From Flavobacterium sp. (GTDB lineage Bacteria > Bacteroidota > Bacteroidia > Flavobacteriales > Flavobacteriaceae), in the NCBI GenBank assembly GCA_021740105.1, contig JAIPAM010000005.1, positions 62,001 to 126,000 on the forward strand: a DNA stretch of 64,000 bases. The letters run 5' to 3'. The position numbers and the translations under genes were made by a program. Below the pieces are notes generated by a model. The model searched no databases. It was given only the letters and a program-made list of their open reading frames with translations, and was not told the DNA's origin. Positions 53,627-63,220 of this stretch are shown piece by piece. Each line of letters begins with the position of its first letter. Positions within the stretch are counted from its first letter, which is position 1.

Positions 53627-55654
53627 TTATAACAATCCTGCTCTTGTAAGTAGCGCATCTGGTTTTGGTTCTTGACCTCTAAATCGCTTGTATAAAACCA
53701 TAGGATGTTCAGTTCCCCCTTTGGAAAGAATATTATCTTTGAATTTCATGGCTACCTCAGCATTGAAAATTCCCTTTTCTTGAAAATATGCAAAGGCATC
53801 GGCATCGAGAACTTCAGCCCATTTATAACTGTAATATCCTGATGAATATCCACCTTGAAAAATATGTGAAAATGCGGTACTCATTGCATTTTCTTTCACC
53901 TCAGGATACAATTGGGTAGCCTGAAATTGCGCAGTTTCAAAAGTTTTTACATCGGAAATAGCAGTAGGATCTTGCCCGTGCCAGCCCATGTCTAACAATC
54001 CAAAACTCAATTGGCGCATTGTTGCCATGCCTTCTTGAAAACTAGCACTCTCTTTAATTTTTTGTACAAATTCTATTGGAATTAATTCGTTTGTTTGATA
54101 ATGATGTGCAAATAAAGCTAACGCTTCTGCTTCATAACACCAGTTTTCCATTATTTGACTTGGCAACTCAACAAAATCCCAAAACACGCTTGTCCCAGAC
54201 AAACTTGGGTAAACGGTATTGGCCAATATTCCATGCAAACCGTGACCAAATTCATGAAACAAAGTGGTAACTTCATTAAAAGTCAGTAAGGAAGGTTTGG
54301 TTTCGGTTGGCCTTGTGAAATTACAAACATTGGAAATATGAGGTCTTTGGTTTTTATTTTCCAAAACATATTGCGCCTTAAACGAAGTCATCCACGCCCC
54401 ATTTCTTTTACCTTTTCTAGGAAAGAAGTCGGCATAAAAAACAGCAACTAATTCGTTATTCTTATCATTTACTTCGAAGGTTCTAACTTCCTCGTGGTAT
54501 TTATCAATATCAAATATCTCTTTAAAATTAATTCCATAAAGGCGTTCAGCAATAGAAAATGCTCCATCTAAAACTTTCTCCAATTGAAAGTAAGGTTTCA
54601 AAATCTCATCATCCAAATTAAACAATTGTTGTTTTAATTTTTCAGAATAATAGGCTCCATCCCACTTCTCCAATTGGTCTATACCGTCTAATTTTTTTGC
54701 AAATACGGTCAATTCTTCAAATTCCTTTTGAGCTGCTGGTTTGGCTTTTTCCAATAAATCATTTAAAAATGAAATTACTTGTTCTGGTGTTTGCGCCATA
54801 CGTTCTTCCAAAACATAATGCGCATGAGTTTTGTATCCTAGTAATTGCGCTCTTTCAAAACGCAATTTGGCAATTTTAAGAACGATTGCTTGATTATCGT
54901 ATTCGTTATTTTGAAAGGCTTTTGAACCAAAAGCGATCGACATTTTTTTTCTTAATTCTCTATTATCAGCATAAGTCACAAATGGAATATAACTAGGGTG
55001 ATCTAGGGTAAAAATCCAACCCTCTTTATCTTGGCTTTTAGCCAATAAATGGGCCGCTTCTATTGCGCCTTCAGGTAATCCTGAAAGGTCTTTCTCCTCA
55101 GTGAGGTGCAACTGGAAAGCTTGGGTTTCAGCCAATACATTTTCACCAAACTGCAAACTTAATTTAGACAATTGTAGGTCTATTTCTCGCAATTTGCTTT
55201 TTTTATCTTCTGATAAATTCGCGCCATTTCTGGAGAAACTTTTGTATTTTTTTTCTAATAATGTAGCTTGTTCAATGCTTAAATCGAGTGATTTTTTTTG
55301 ATCATAAACCGCTTTTACTTTTGCAAATAACGCTCCGTTCAATCGGACATCGTTTCCAAATTCTGATAATAATGGCGAAACCTCTTGAGCGATTTTCTGC
55401 ATTTCATCACTAGTTTCAGCCGAATTCAAATTAAAGAAAATACTAGACGCTCTATCCAAAGTATCACCTGTAAATTCCATTGCTTCGATGGTGTTTTCAA
55501 AAGTAGGATCCTCTGAATTATTAACAATTGCATCAATTTCGGCTTTTGCTTTTTCGATTCCTCTTATTATTGCTGGAAGGTAATCTTCATTTTTTATTTT
55601 AGAAAAAGGCGCGGTATTGTATTTGGTATTAAAATGCTGAGTTAAGATATTCAT
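53627..55654 (-). CDS. M3-family oligopeptidase
   Basis: 675 aa zinc metallopeptidase of the thimet oligopeptidase family (PF01432), like OpdA/Dcp of E. coli. The zinc motif is HEFGHGLHG near residue 466, with the glutamate ligand in the following SGTSVFWDFVELPSQIMENW segment. No signal peptide is visible, so it is probably cytoplasmic and degrades short peptides. Whether it acts as an endo-oligopeptidase or a dipeptidyl carboxypeptidase cannot be told. Confidence 0.9.
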   Translation of the reverse strand: MNILTQHFNTKYNTAPFSKIKNEDYLPAIIRGIEKAKAEIDAIVNNSEDPTFENTIEAMEFTGDTLDRASSIFFNLNSAETSDEMQKIAQEVSPLLSEFGNDVRLNGALFAKVKAVYDQKKSLDLSIEQATLLEKKYKSFSRNGANLSEDKKSKLREIDLQLSKLSLQFGENVLAETQAFQLHLTEEKDLSGLPEGAIEAAHLLAKSQDKEGWIFTLDHPSYIPFVTYADNRELRKKMSIAFGSKAFQNNEYDNQAIVLKIAKLRFERAQLLGYKTHAHYVLEERMAQTPEQVISFLNDLLEKAKPAAQKEFEELTVFAKKLDGIDQLEKWDGAYYSEKLKQQLFNLDDEILKPYFQLEKVLDGAFSIAERLYGINFKEIFDIDKYHEEVRTFEVNDKNNELVAVFYADFFPRKGKRNGAWMTSFKAQYVLENKNQRPHISNVCNFTRPTETKPSLLTFNEVTTLFHEFGHGLHGILANTVYPSLSGTSVFWDFVELPSQIMENWCYEAEALALFAHHYQTNELIPIEFVQKIKESASFQEGMATMRQLSFGLLDMGWHGQDPTAISDVKTFETAQFQATQLYPEVKENAMSTAFSHIFQGGYSSGYYSYKWAEVLDADAFAYFQEKGIFNAEVAMKFKDNILSKGGTEHPMVLYKRFRGQEPKPDALLTRAGLL

Positions 55655-55782
55655 GTTTATTTTAATTATTTATATCACGAAGATTCACTAAGAAGACACT
55701 AAATATCAAAAAAATATAGCCGCAAATAATAGATTCTTTGGGCATCTTCCTTATTTTCTTTGAGTTTCTTTGTGTAAGAATA

Positions 55783-56265
55783 TTATTTTTTAAGATTCTC
55801 CGAGGCTTTATTCACAGCATCTTTAAGACCTTCTTTGTACAAAATAATTTTATCTAATACACATTTGTCTTGAGTACCAACAATTTGAGCAGCAAGAATT
55901 CCTGCATTTTTTGCTCCGTTTAAAGCTACGGTAGCAACAGGAACACCACCCGGCATTTGTAAAATAGACAACACGGAATCCCAACCATCAATAGAATTAC
56001 TTGATTTTATAGGCACCCCGATAACTGGAAGTGGCGACATTGAAGCTACCATTCCTGGTAAATGAGCCGCTCCGCCTGCACCTGCTATGATTACTGAAAT
56101 CCCATGAAGATGGGCATTTTTACTGAAATCTACGAGTTTGTCTGGAGTCCTATGTGCCGAAACGATATCCACTTCCGTTTCAATATCAAAACCATTTAAA
56201 ATGTCAATTGCATCTTGCATTACTGGCATATCGGAAATACTTCCCATTATTACGGCTACTTTCAT
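55783..56265 (-). CDS. purE: N5-carboxyaminoimidazole ribonucleotide mutase
   Basis: 160 aa class I PurE; rearranges N5-CAIR to CAIR in purine synthesis. VAVIMGSISDMPVMQDAIDI (3-22), VSAHRTPDKLVDF (39-51, active-site His) and AGAGGAAHLPGMVASM are the family motifs. It lies 7 bp after purK, its metabolic partner. The 128-bp gap downstream is AT-rich, with CACGAAGATTCACTAAGAAG-like filler and no gene. Confidence 0.96.
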   Translation of the reverse strand: MKVAVIMGSISDMPVMQDAIDILNGFDIETEVDIVSAHRTPDKLVDFSKNAHLHGISVIIAGAGGAAHLPGMVASMSPLPVIGVPIKSSNSIDGWDSVLSILQMPGGVPVATVALNGAKNAGILAAQIVGTQDKCVLDKIILYKEGLKDAVNKASENLKK

Positions 56266-56272
56266 AAATTTA

Positions 56273-57424
56273 CTATTTTTCAGATATTACTCTAATTGTA
56301 TTCTTAACGTTTTCGGCAATTTTTCGGGCTTCAACCATGTCCTCATTTACGATAGTCACGTGTCCCATTTTTCGGAAAGGTCGTGTTTCTTTTTTACCGT
56401 AAATATGTGGGGTAACCCCATTCCAACCCATTATAGTTTCTATATTTTCATAGACCACATTACCAGAACAACCTTCTTCACCAACCAAATTTACCATTAT
56501 TCCCGCTACTTTACTATCGGTATTTCCTAAAGGCAAATCTAAAATGGCTCTGATATGATTTTCAAATTGTGAGGTAAAACTTGCTTCAATAGTATGGTGA
56601 CCCGAATTATGGGGACGAGGAGCAACTTCATTAACGATTATTTCATCATCGATAGTTTGAAACATCTCCACCGCTAAAAGTCCAACATGATTAAATTTCT
56701 CTGAAACATTTAAAGCAATTGCTCGCGCTTTTTCAGCCACTTTATCGTCAATTCGCGCAGGGCAAATTACATACTCAACTTGGTTTGCTTCTGGATGGAA
56801 TTCCATTTCAACTACCGGATACGTTTTTATTTCTCCTGAAACATTTCTACAAACAATTACCGACAATTCATTTTTAAAAGGAATCATCTCTTCTGAAATA
56901 CATTCTACATTCGGTAAATTATCTAAATCGGATTGGGTACGGATGATTTTCACTCCCATTCCATCATAACCAAATTCAGTGCATTTCCATACAAAGGGTA
57001 ATTTCAAATTTTGAGAGTCTGATTTAAGTGCCTCTAAATTTTCAAATCTTTTATAGGCGGCAGTTGGAATAGTATTATTGGAATAAAAATCTTTTTGAAT
57101 ACCTTTATTTTGAATTAGTCGCAGTGTTTTTGGAGATGGAAATACGCTAATTCCTTCGCTCTCTAATTTTTCTAAAGCGTCAAGGTTCACCAATTCAATT
57201 TCGAAAGTTAACACATCAACTTGTTTTCCGAAATTATAAACAGTATCAAAATCCATTAAATTTCCTTGAAAAAATTTATTACAAGCTATTTTACAAGGGG
57301 CTTCATTACTCGGGTCGAGAACGTAAGTTTGAATGTCGAATTTTCGAGTATCAAACAACATCATTTTACCTAACTGACCTCCGCCAAGGATTCCTAATTT
57401 AAAATTGGAAGAAAAATAATTCAT
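56273..57424 (-). CDS. purK: N5-carboxyaminoimidazole ribonucleotide synthase
   Basis: 383 aa ATP-grasp enzyme that carboxylates AIR to N5-CAIR using ATP and bicarbonate. The N-terminal LGILGGGQLGKMM (9-21), the central ATP-binding KCTEFGYDGMGVKII and the C-terminal NEVAPRPHNSGHHTIEA are typical. It heads a two-gene operon with purE. A TATCTTTG -7 box lies at 57441-57448. Confidence 0.97.
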   Translation of the reverse strand: MNYFSSNFKLGILGGGQLGKMMLFDTRKFDIQTYVLDPSNEAPCKIACNKFFQGNLMDFDTVYNFGKQVDVLTFEIELVNLDALEKLESEGISVFPSPKTLRLIQNKGIQKDFYSNNTIPTAAYKRFENLEALKSDSQNLKLPFVWKCTEFGYDGMGVKIIRTQSDLDNLPNVECISEEMIPFKNELSVIVCRNVSGEIKTYPVVEMEFHPEANQVEYVICPARIDDKVAEKARAIALNVSEKFNHVGLLAVEMFQTIDDEIIVNEVAPRPHNSGHHTIEASFTSQFENHIRAILDLPLGNTDSKVAGIMVNLVGEEGCSGNVVYENIETIMGWNGVTPHIYGKKETRPFRKMGHVTIVNEDMVEARKIAENVKNTIRVISEK

Positions 57425-57440
57425 TAAAATAAATTTTTCA

Positions 57441-57448
57441 CAAAGATA
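57441..57448 (-). promoter_or_regulatory. -7 element TATCTTTG for purKE
   Basis: TATCTTTG on the minus strand, 16 nt before the purK ATG. No TTG at the -33 distance, so only half the promoter is supported. Confidence 0.4.
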
Positions 57449-57486
57449 CTTTAAAAGAGGAAAAATAAAAAGTTACACCATTTAAA

Positions 57487-59133
57487 TTATCTGCGAACAA
57501 TTATTCTTTTGGTAAAACTACCATTATTGGTTTCTACTTTTAAGGTATAAATTCCGGATGCTAAATTTTGAACATCAATAGAATAGGTGTCCGAAGTCAT
57601 TGGATTTCTATAGGTAGCAACCAATTTACCATCCAAAGAATACACATAAACTATATTTATAGAATTATTAATGGAATTAATATTTACCGTCTCAACTGTT
57701 GGATTTGGGTAAACTACAATATCATTTCTATTTCCAAAATCGTTGGTAGATAGTATAGCATTCGAGTAACAATTTGAGGGAACGGCATATTCCGTTTTTA
57801 TCATATTACTAACTTTACTATTAGCGTACCCTTGGTTCGTAGTATTATTATAAAAAGTTAAATCTAATGTTTGATTACTCGTTCCGAACCAATCTTGGAG
57901 AATCGTACTAAAAACTCTGCGGTAATCGTGCTGCACTGTTTGCACTTGGAAATTATTAGCCGCAACTGCTTCGGATAGGTTAATATTGGTTCCAGAAACT
58001 CCTGGATTTATAGATTTTCCAAAAACGAACATGGGAGCAATCTCACCGTGATCAGTTCCTAAATTTCCATTTTCGCCCGCTTTTCTTCCGAATTCAGAAA
58101 ACGGAACAGCAATTACATCATCACCTAAATTCTGATTGTTTAAATCGGTAATAAAAGCATTTATAGCTTCTGAAACTTGTGTCAATAAATTGGCATGAGT
58201 TCCTAAATGGGTCGTAGTATTGGAAGCTACTTGAACATCATGAGTGTCAAAACCACCTATTTTTACCAAATATACTTTTGTTTGTAATCCACCCGAAATG
58301 AATTTGGCAACCGTTTTTAATTGGTTGGACAAACTAGTTGAAGGATAGGTTACATTTGTAGAATTGGTTCCTCTACTAAAAGCGGTTGAAATACTTTGAG
58401 CATAGAGATTTGTTTCAGCATCACTCGCCATTATAAAACGTATTAAATCACCGTATTCTGAATTTGGAATTGAGGTTGGCGGCGCTCCACCCAATCCATT
58501 TAATATAGAATAAAAACCTGCAGGATCCTGCCCATTAATATTAATTGACATGCCATGTTCCACTTCTCCATGAAAACCTAATGAATTGTCGCTACTTCCT
58601 AATTGAATTCCTAGAGGGAAATTTGCGGTCAAGAAATTACTGTAATAATTTTCTAAAAAACGACCTATCCATCCGCTATCAAGATTATTATTAGCAGAAG
58701 TTCCATCGCCACCCGTTAACCATAAATCGGTAGATTTAAAATGAGATTTATCTTGAGAAGTATAGCCAACCCCTTGGACCACTCGCATTAATCCCCGGTC
58801 ATACAAACTTTTAAAACCTGACAATGAAGGGTGAAGTCCAATTTGATTCTGTAATGGCAAGGTATCATCTAAATTTATTACTCCATTGGACTGACCCGTG
58901 TTATTCAATTTTATATTGGGACGCAAAGCGGCATAAGCATCGTATTGATTTAATGGAACTACAGTATTCAAACCATCATTGGCACCGGACAATTGTATCA
59001 ATACTATTTTTTTTGCATTTACATTCGGACACGAGGTCATTCCTGCCGATTTGAAAAGCGCAAATACTTCCGTTGGCAAAAGCGATAAGGCAGAAGCCGA
59101 TGCGGTTAACTGAATAAAATTTCTTCTTTTCAT
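57487..59133 (-). CDS. DUF1501 protein with type IX secretion sorting domain
   Basis: 548 aa. The N-terminus MKRRNFIQLTASASALSLLP resembles a twin-arginine or Sec signal. The central DUF1501 (sulfatase-like fold) domain holds KKIVLIQLSGANDGLNTVVP and a conserved FSEFGRKAGENG and TDHGEIAPMFVFG region. The last 75 residues are a T9SS type A sorting domain (VVYPNPTVETVNIN, then LASGIYTLKVETNNGSFTKR). The protein should cross the outer membrane through the gliding-associated Por system and be anchored or released. It lies 10 bp after the DUF1800 gene. Enzymatic activity is not known. Confidence 0.85.
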   Translation of the reverse strand: MKRRNFIQLTASASALSLLPTEVFALFKSAGMTSCPNVNAKKIVLIQLSGANDGLNTVVPLNQYDAYAALRPNIKLNNTGQSNGVINLDDTLPLQNQIGLHPSLSGFKSLYDRGLMRVVQGVGYTSQDKSHFKSTDLWLTGGDGTSANNNLDSGWIGRFLENYYSNFLTANFPLGIQLGSSDNSLGFHGEVEHGMSININGQDPAGFYSILNGLGGAPPTSIPNSEYGDLIRFIMASDAETNLYAQSISTAFSRGTNSTNVTYPSTSLSNQLKTVAKFISGGLQTKVYLVKIGGFDTHDVQVASNTTTHLGTHANLLTQVSEAINAFITDLNNQNLGDDVIAVPFSEFGRKAGENGNLGTDHGEIAPMFVFGKSINPGVSGTNINLSEAVAANNFQVQTVQHDYRRVFSTILQDWFGTSNQTLDLTFYNNTTNQGYANSKVSNMIKTEYAVPSNCYSNAILSTNDFGNRNDIVVYPNPTVETVNINSINNSINIVYVYSLDGKLVATYRNPMTSDTYSIDVQNLASGIYTLKVETNNGSFTKRIIVRR

Positions 59134-59143
59134 ATTTATAGCA

Positions 59144-60790
59144 TTAAAACATTTGAGATTCTGGAGCTCTCAAAATATTGGTCACCAATAATTTTAATCT
59201 AGATTCTACGACTGTATTTACACCTGTGGCCATATAATCACTCCATGCGTTTGTCCAATAAAAATTTGCCATACCCTGAAGTAAAAAAGTACTCATAAAA
59301 TAGTTTACCCGATTGGCATCTGGATTTTGAGCAAAAAGTGCGTTACACAGTTCAGAGGTTAATATATATGGATCGCTAGCAACTGATACTATACTACCAT
59401 CTCTAATAACTGTTGAAATATTAATTTTAGTAATAATCGTGGCATTTCCACTAATCCTGTTAATTCCATCTAATAAAGATTCTCCTAAACGGTATCTTGA
59501 AATTAAATTGGTTGCAGAAATCCAATTTTTATCAAAACCGGGAGCTTGATAATAGGCTGGATGACCCGCAACATTTTCTGGATTAAAAAGCATCATATTC
59601 GATCCTGTCAAAAAGCTATTGTAAATGAAAAGTGACCAAAATTTGTAATAATAGTCGTATGCGTTAGTATTTGGATTTGAAATAGTTGCTTTCAAGAAAG
59701 TACAAATTTCTGAAAGTTGATTTAGTGGCGATTTTATCATTCCACCGATAGTTTCATTGGTAGAATCGGAATCATCTAAATCATAAAAATGTTTACTTTC
59801 TAATAGTTTTCTAATTATCGGAGCAATTTCATAACCGTTATTGTAAAATTCTAAGGCTAAAGGTGCAATTATATCGTTTTCAACTTCAGGAGTTATAGTT
59901 CCTTTTACAAAATAAATGTACATTTTACGACAAATATTTTTAGCCGTAGCCTGTTGATTAAAAATCATATTTACAAAATCGTTCAGCTCTGTATCCATTC
60001 CAGCATCGTTGGTTGCTGCAGTAATAACAGTGTTATTGAAGGCGCTACTGAATGTTTTTGGACTGGTGTGATGTAATGAAAATACATTATAGCCTTTTGG
60101 CAATGAAGTATCCGGATCAATAACCGCTCTTGTATTCAACCTCCTAAAACCTGTTAGGACTCTAGCGGCTTGCACAACATCTGCTTCGGTGTAAGTGGTA
60201 TAATTTCCAACCCCTATTTGCGGTCCTTTACCTATTGTGAAAAGCTCGAAAAACTCCCTTGCATAATTTTCATTTGGAGCGGTTCTGGTGTTAGCAGTAT
60301 TATTTAAATAATACAACATATTATTATTCAGCGTCATTTTTCTAGCTAACGTTTTATAATTACCGTAAGAATAATGCAAAAGCAATCGGATGTAATCATA
60401 AAAATCAGTTGCTGAAGAAGAAGCATCAATTTCAACTGTAAAACATGTGGATAAAAAATGTGATAATTTATATTTTAAGTTAGGACTATTAACAGCATTG
60501 TACCACCACCATCCAGCAACAATTGAACTTTTCCTTCCCTGATTTGCAAATGAGGTAGCCAATGCGGTAGATTCTGTCCAAAACCCATCAGGAGCAGTTG
60601 TTGGAAGTGGATCATAGGGTAAATTCACAAGAGGAGCATTCGTTGTAAATAACAAGTTTAACGCCTGATTCGGAGTTAAAAGTGCATATTGATCAATTAA
60701 TGATTTATGATAGGTAAAAGAAGCACGTCGTAATAAATGCTTTGCATTTTTTTGTCCTAACACAAGTATATTTCGGTCTAATGAAGCCAT
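59144..60790 (-). CDS. DUF1800 domain protein
   Basis: 548 aa from the ATG at 60790, beginning MASLDRNILVLGQKNAKHLL; a TTG at 60811 with a GGAG six bases upstream is the alternative. The DUF1800 domain covers most of the protein, with AKHLLRRASF, the NENYAREFFELFTIG region (here APNENYAREF), GFRRLN, and LESKHFYDLD blocks. No obvious signal peptide was seen. DUF1800 genes regularly precede DUF1501 genes in Bacteroidetes and Planctomycetes, and the two probably act together, but the function is unknown. Confidence 0.82.
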   Translation of the reverse strand: MASLDRNILVLGQKNAKHLLRRASFTYHKSLIDQYALLTPNQALNLLFTTNAPLVNLPYDPLPTTAPDGFWTESTALATSFANQGRKSSIVAGWWWYNAVNSPNLKYKLSHFLSTCFTVEIDASSSATDFYDYIRLLLHYSYGNYKTLARKMTLNNNMLYYLNNTANTRTAPNENYAREFFELFTIGKGPQIGVGNYTTYTEADVVQAARVLTGFRRLNTRAVIDPDTSLPKGYNVFSLHHTSPKTFSSAFNNTVITAATNDAGMDTELNDFVNMIFNQQATAKNICRKMYIYFVKGTITPEVENDIIAPLALEFYNNGYEIAPIIRKLLESKHFYDLDDSDSTNETIGGMIKSPLNQLSEICTFLKATISNPNTNAYDYYYKFWSLFIYNSFLTGSNMMLFNPENVAGHPAYYQAPGFDKNWISATNLISRYRLGESLLDGINRISGNATIITKINISTVIRDGSIVSVASDPYILTSELCNALFAQNPDANRVNYFMSTFLLQGMANFYWTNAWSDYMATGVNTVVESRLKLLVTNILRAPESQMF

Positions 60791-60935
60791 AAAAACAATT
60801 AAAAATGTCAATTTGACTCCAAAAATACAATTTAGTTTAATACAATTTTAATATTTCCATAAAATAATTACTTTAATCAATTCATTTTTAAGTTATTGTT
60901 AATTATAAAAATAAAATATACAAGCGCTTTATCAT

Positions 60936-60962
60936 TTGTAAAATGGGAATTCTATATCTTTG
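60936..60962 (+). promoter_or_regulatory. Promoter of hpt
   Basis: TTG (60936-60938), a 16-bp spacer and TATCTTTG (60955-60962). The spacer is shorter than the typical 19-21, but both elements are good. Leader to the TTG start at 60984 is about 17 nt. Confidence 0.5.
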
Positions 60963-60983
60963 CAACTTATAAAAATTTGAAAA

Positions 60984-61514
60984 TTGATTCAATTACACGG
61001 CAAACAATTTGTTCCCTTTATTTCTTCACAAGAAATAGACTTTGCATTAGCCGCAATGGCCTCTCAGGTTGAAGCTGATTTTACAGATGAAGTTCCAGTA
61101 TTTGTTGGTGTTTTGAACGGTTCATTTATGGTGGTTTCTGATTTTGTTAAGCACTATAAAAAACTATGTGAAGTGAGTTTTATTAAATTAGCCTCTTATG
61201 AAGGGACCACTTCAACCAATGAAGTAAAACAATTAATAGGTTTAAATCAAGACTTAACTGGAAGAACGGTTATTGTTATTGAAGACATTGTTGACACGGG
61301 AAATACCGTTGCGGAATTGAAAGAATTGTTCAAAAAACAAAACGTAAAACACCTAAAAATTGCCACATTATTTTTCAAGCCAGACGCCTATAAAAAAGAC
61401 CTGAAATTAGATTATATTGGAATTCGAATTCCAAATAAATTCATCGTGGGCTTCGGCTTAGATTATGATGGTTTGGGAAGAAACTTGCCTGAAGTATATC
61501 AATTGAAAGAATAA
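60984..61514 (+). CDS. hpt: Hypoxanthine phosphoribosyltransferase
   Basis: 176 aa purine salvage enzyme that joins PRPP to hypoxanthine or guanine. The PRPP-binding loop is VIVIEDIVDTGNT at 96-108. The N-terminus (MIQLHGKQFVPFIS) and GVLNGSFMVVSDF near 42-54 fit the family. The start is a TTG; the frame is closed by a stop just upstream, so no ATG alternative exists. It is followed by adk after 30 bp and obgE, a common salvage/energy cluster in this group. Confidence 0.93.
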   Translation: MIQLHGKQFVPFISSQEIDFALAAMASQVEADFTDEVPVFVGVLNGSFMVVSDFVKHYKKLCEVSFIKLASYEGTTSTNEVKQLIGLNQDLTGRTVIVIEDIVDTGNTVAELKELFKKQNVKHLKIATLFFKPDAYKKDLKLDYIGIRIPNKFIVGFGLDYDGLGRNLPEVYQLKE

Positions 61515-61544
61515 ATAACTACAAAAACAACTCAATACTACATC

Positions 61545-62117
61545 ATGATTAACATTGTCTTATTTGGAAAGCCAGGGGCTGGAAAAGGAACTCAAGCAGA
61601 ATTTTTAAAAGAAAAATACAACCTCACTCATTTATCTACTGGTGATATTTTTAGATACAATATTAAAAACGAAACAGACTTAGGAAAACTAGCCAAAAGT
61701 TACATGGATAAAGGGGATTTAGTTCCCGATGAAGTTACTATTAAGATGCTACAAGATACGGTTGAGAAAAATCCGGACACGAAAGGTTTTTTGTTTGACG
61801 GATTCCCAAGAACATTAGCCCAAGCAGAAGCTTTAGATGCTTTTTTGGCTACCAAAAATTGGAAAATTACCGCAACAATTGCTTTAGAGGCTGACGATGA
61901 AATCTTAATCAAAAGATTATTAGAAAGAGGAAAAACAAGTGGACGAGTAGACGATCAAGACGAAGAAAAAATCAGAAATCGTTACCAAGAATACAATGAA
62001 AAAACAGCTCCTTTAATGGATTTTTACAACAATCAAAATAAATTTTATCCTGTGGATGGAATTGGTTCGATTGCAGAAATTACCCAACGATTGAGCGCTG
62101 TAATTGAAAGTTTATAA
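61545..62117 (+). CDS. adk: Adenylate kinase
   Basis: 190 aa; interconverts ATP + AMP and 2 ADP. The P-loop is FGKPGAGKGTQ near 6-16, the AMP-binding segment is HLSTGDIFRYNI, and GFPRTLAQAEAL is near 84-95. The LID is the short form without zinc cysteines. In many bacteria adk sits between secY and infA; here it lies with hpt and obgE, about 42 kb away from the ribosomal operon. Confidence 0.97.
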   Translation: MINIVLFGKPGAGKGTQAEFLKEKYNLTHLSTGDIFRYNIKNETDLGKLAKSYMDKGDLVPDEVTIKMLQDTVEKNPDTKGFLFDGFPRTLAQAEALDAFLATKNWKITATIALEADDEILIKRLLERGKTSGRVDDQDEEKIRNRYQEYNEKTAPLMDFYNNQNKFYPVDGIGSIAEITQRLSAVIESL

Positions 62118-62155
62118 CTTTTTATTACCAACTAATTTAGAATAAAAACAAGAAA

Positions 62156-63190
62156 ATGACAGAAGGAAATTTCGTAGATTACGTAAAAATATATGTTTCC
62201 TCTGGTAAAGGCGGAAAGGGTTCAACCCATTTGCACAGGGAAAAATTTATTGAAAAAGGCGGTCCTGATGGTGGTGATGGTGGTCGCGGTGGACACGTAT
62301 ATCTAGTTGGAAACAAAAGTCTTTGGACTTTATTCCATTTAAAATTTGCCAAACACGTAAAAGCAGGTCATGGTGGCGATGGTGGTGGTGACCGAAGTAC
62401 AGGTGCAGATGGGGAAGATAAATTTATTGAAGTCCCTCTGGGAACTGTAGTTCGCGACAAAGAAACGAATGAAGTTTTATTTGAAATTACAGACCATGGC
62501 GAAAAGAGAATTGTAGCCCTAGGAGGAAAAGGCGGATTAGGAAACTGGCATTTTAGAAGTTCAACGAATCAAACGCCAAGGTATTCCCAACCAGGATTAC
62601 CGTCTTCGGAAATAGATATTATTTTAGAATTAAAAGTACTTGCCGATGTAGGGCTAGTAGGTTTCCCAAATGCGGGAAAATCGACTTTGCTTTCGGTATT
62701 GACCTCTGCAAAACCTAAAATTGCGGATTATCCGTTTACCACTTTAAAGCCAAATCTTGGAATTGTGGCGTACCGTGATTTTCAATCGTTTGTAATTGCC
62801 GATATTCCAGGAATTATAGAAGGTGCCGCCGAGGGAAAAGGTTTAGGACATTACTTTTTGAGACACATCGAAAGAAATTCGACCTTGTTGTTTTTAATTC
62901 CCGTTGACACACCCAACATTAAAGAAGAATACGATATTCTTGTAAACGAATTGACCAAATACAACCCTGAAATGCTAGATAAAGAACGCATTGTTGTGAT
63001 TTCAAAATGTGATATGTTGGACGAAGAACTAAAATCGGAACTAAAAACAGAATTGGATAAAGAGTTTGCTGAAACCCCTTACTTATTCATTTCCTCTGTT
63101 GCGCAACAAGGGTTAACTGAATTAAAAGACAAACTCTGGAACATGCTAAATAGGGAAGATGAACTTCCTGAAAATAGTCATAACCTATAA
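62156..63190 (+). CDS. obgE: GTPase Obg
   Basis: 344 aa. The N-terminal Obg fold is glycine-rich ([49 protein letters not shown]). The G domain has [12 protein letters not shown] near 165-176, [16 protein letters not shown] (G3 region) and VISKCDML (NKxD variant SKCD). There is no long C-terminal domain. Obg proteins act in late 50S assembly and stress signalling. It closes the hpt-adk-obgE run and ends in a shared terminator. Confidence 0.96.
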   Translation: MTEGNFVDYVKIYVSSGKGGKGSTHLHREKFIEKGGPDGGDGGRGGHVYLVGNKSLWTLFHLKFAKHVKAGHGGDGGGDRSTGADGEDKFIEVPLGTVVRDKETNEVLFEITDHGEKRIVALGGKGGLGNWHFRSSTNQTPRYSQPGLPSSEIDIILELKVLADVGLVGFPNAGKSTLLSVLTSAKPKIADYPFTTLKPNLGIVAYRDFQSFVIADIPGIIEGAAEGKGLGHYFLRHIERNSTLLFLIPVDTPNIKEEYDILVNELTKYNPEMLDKERIVVISKCDMLDEELKSELKTELDKEFAETPYLFISSVAQQGLTELKDKLWNMLNREDELPENSHNL

Positions 63191-63194
63191 ATTT

Positions 63195-63218
63195 AAAAGC
63201 CATCTTTCGATGGCTTTT
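63195..63218. terminator. Bidirectional terminator after obgE
   Basis: Perfect 10-bp stem (AAAAGCCATC at 63195-63204 with GATGGCTTTT at 63209-63218), 4-nt loop, with T-run on the plus strand and A-rich sequence on the other side. It lies between two convergent genes. Confidence 0.88.
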
Positions 63219-63220
63219 TT

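Noticed and set aside
55655..55782. Small gene between the M3 peptidase and purE
   Set aside because: The gap contains only AT-rich filler with CACGAAGATTCACTAAG and CTTTGAGTTTCTTTGTG phrases and stop codons in all frames.
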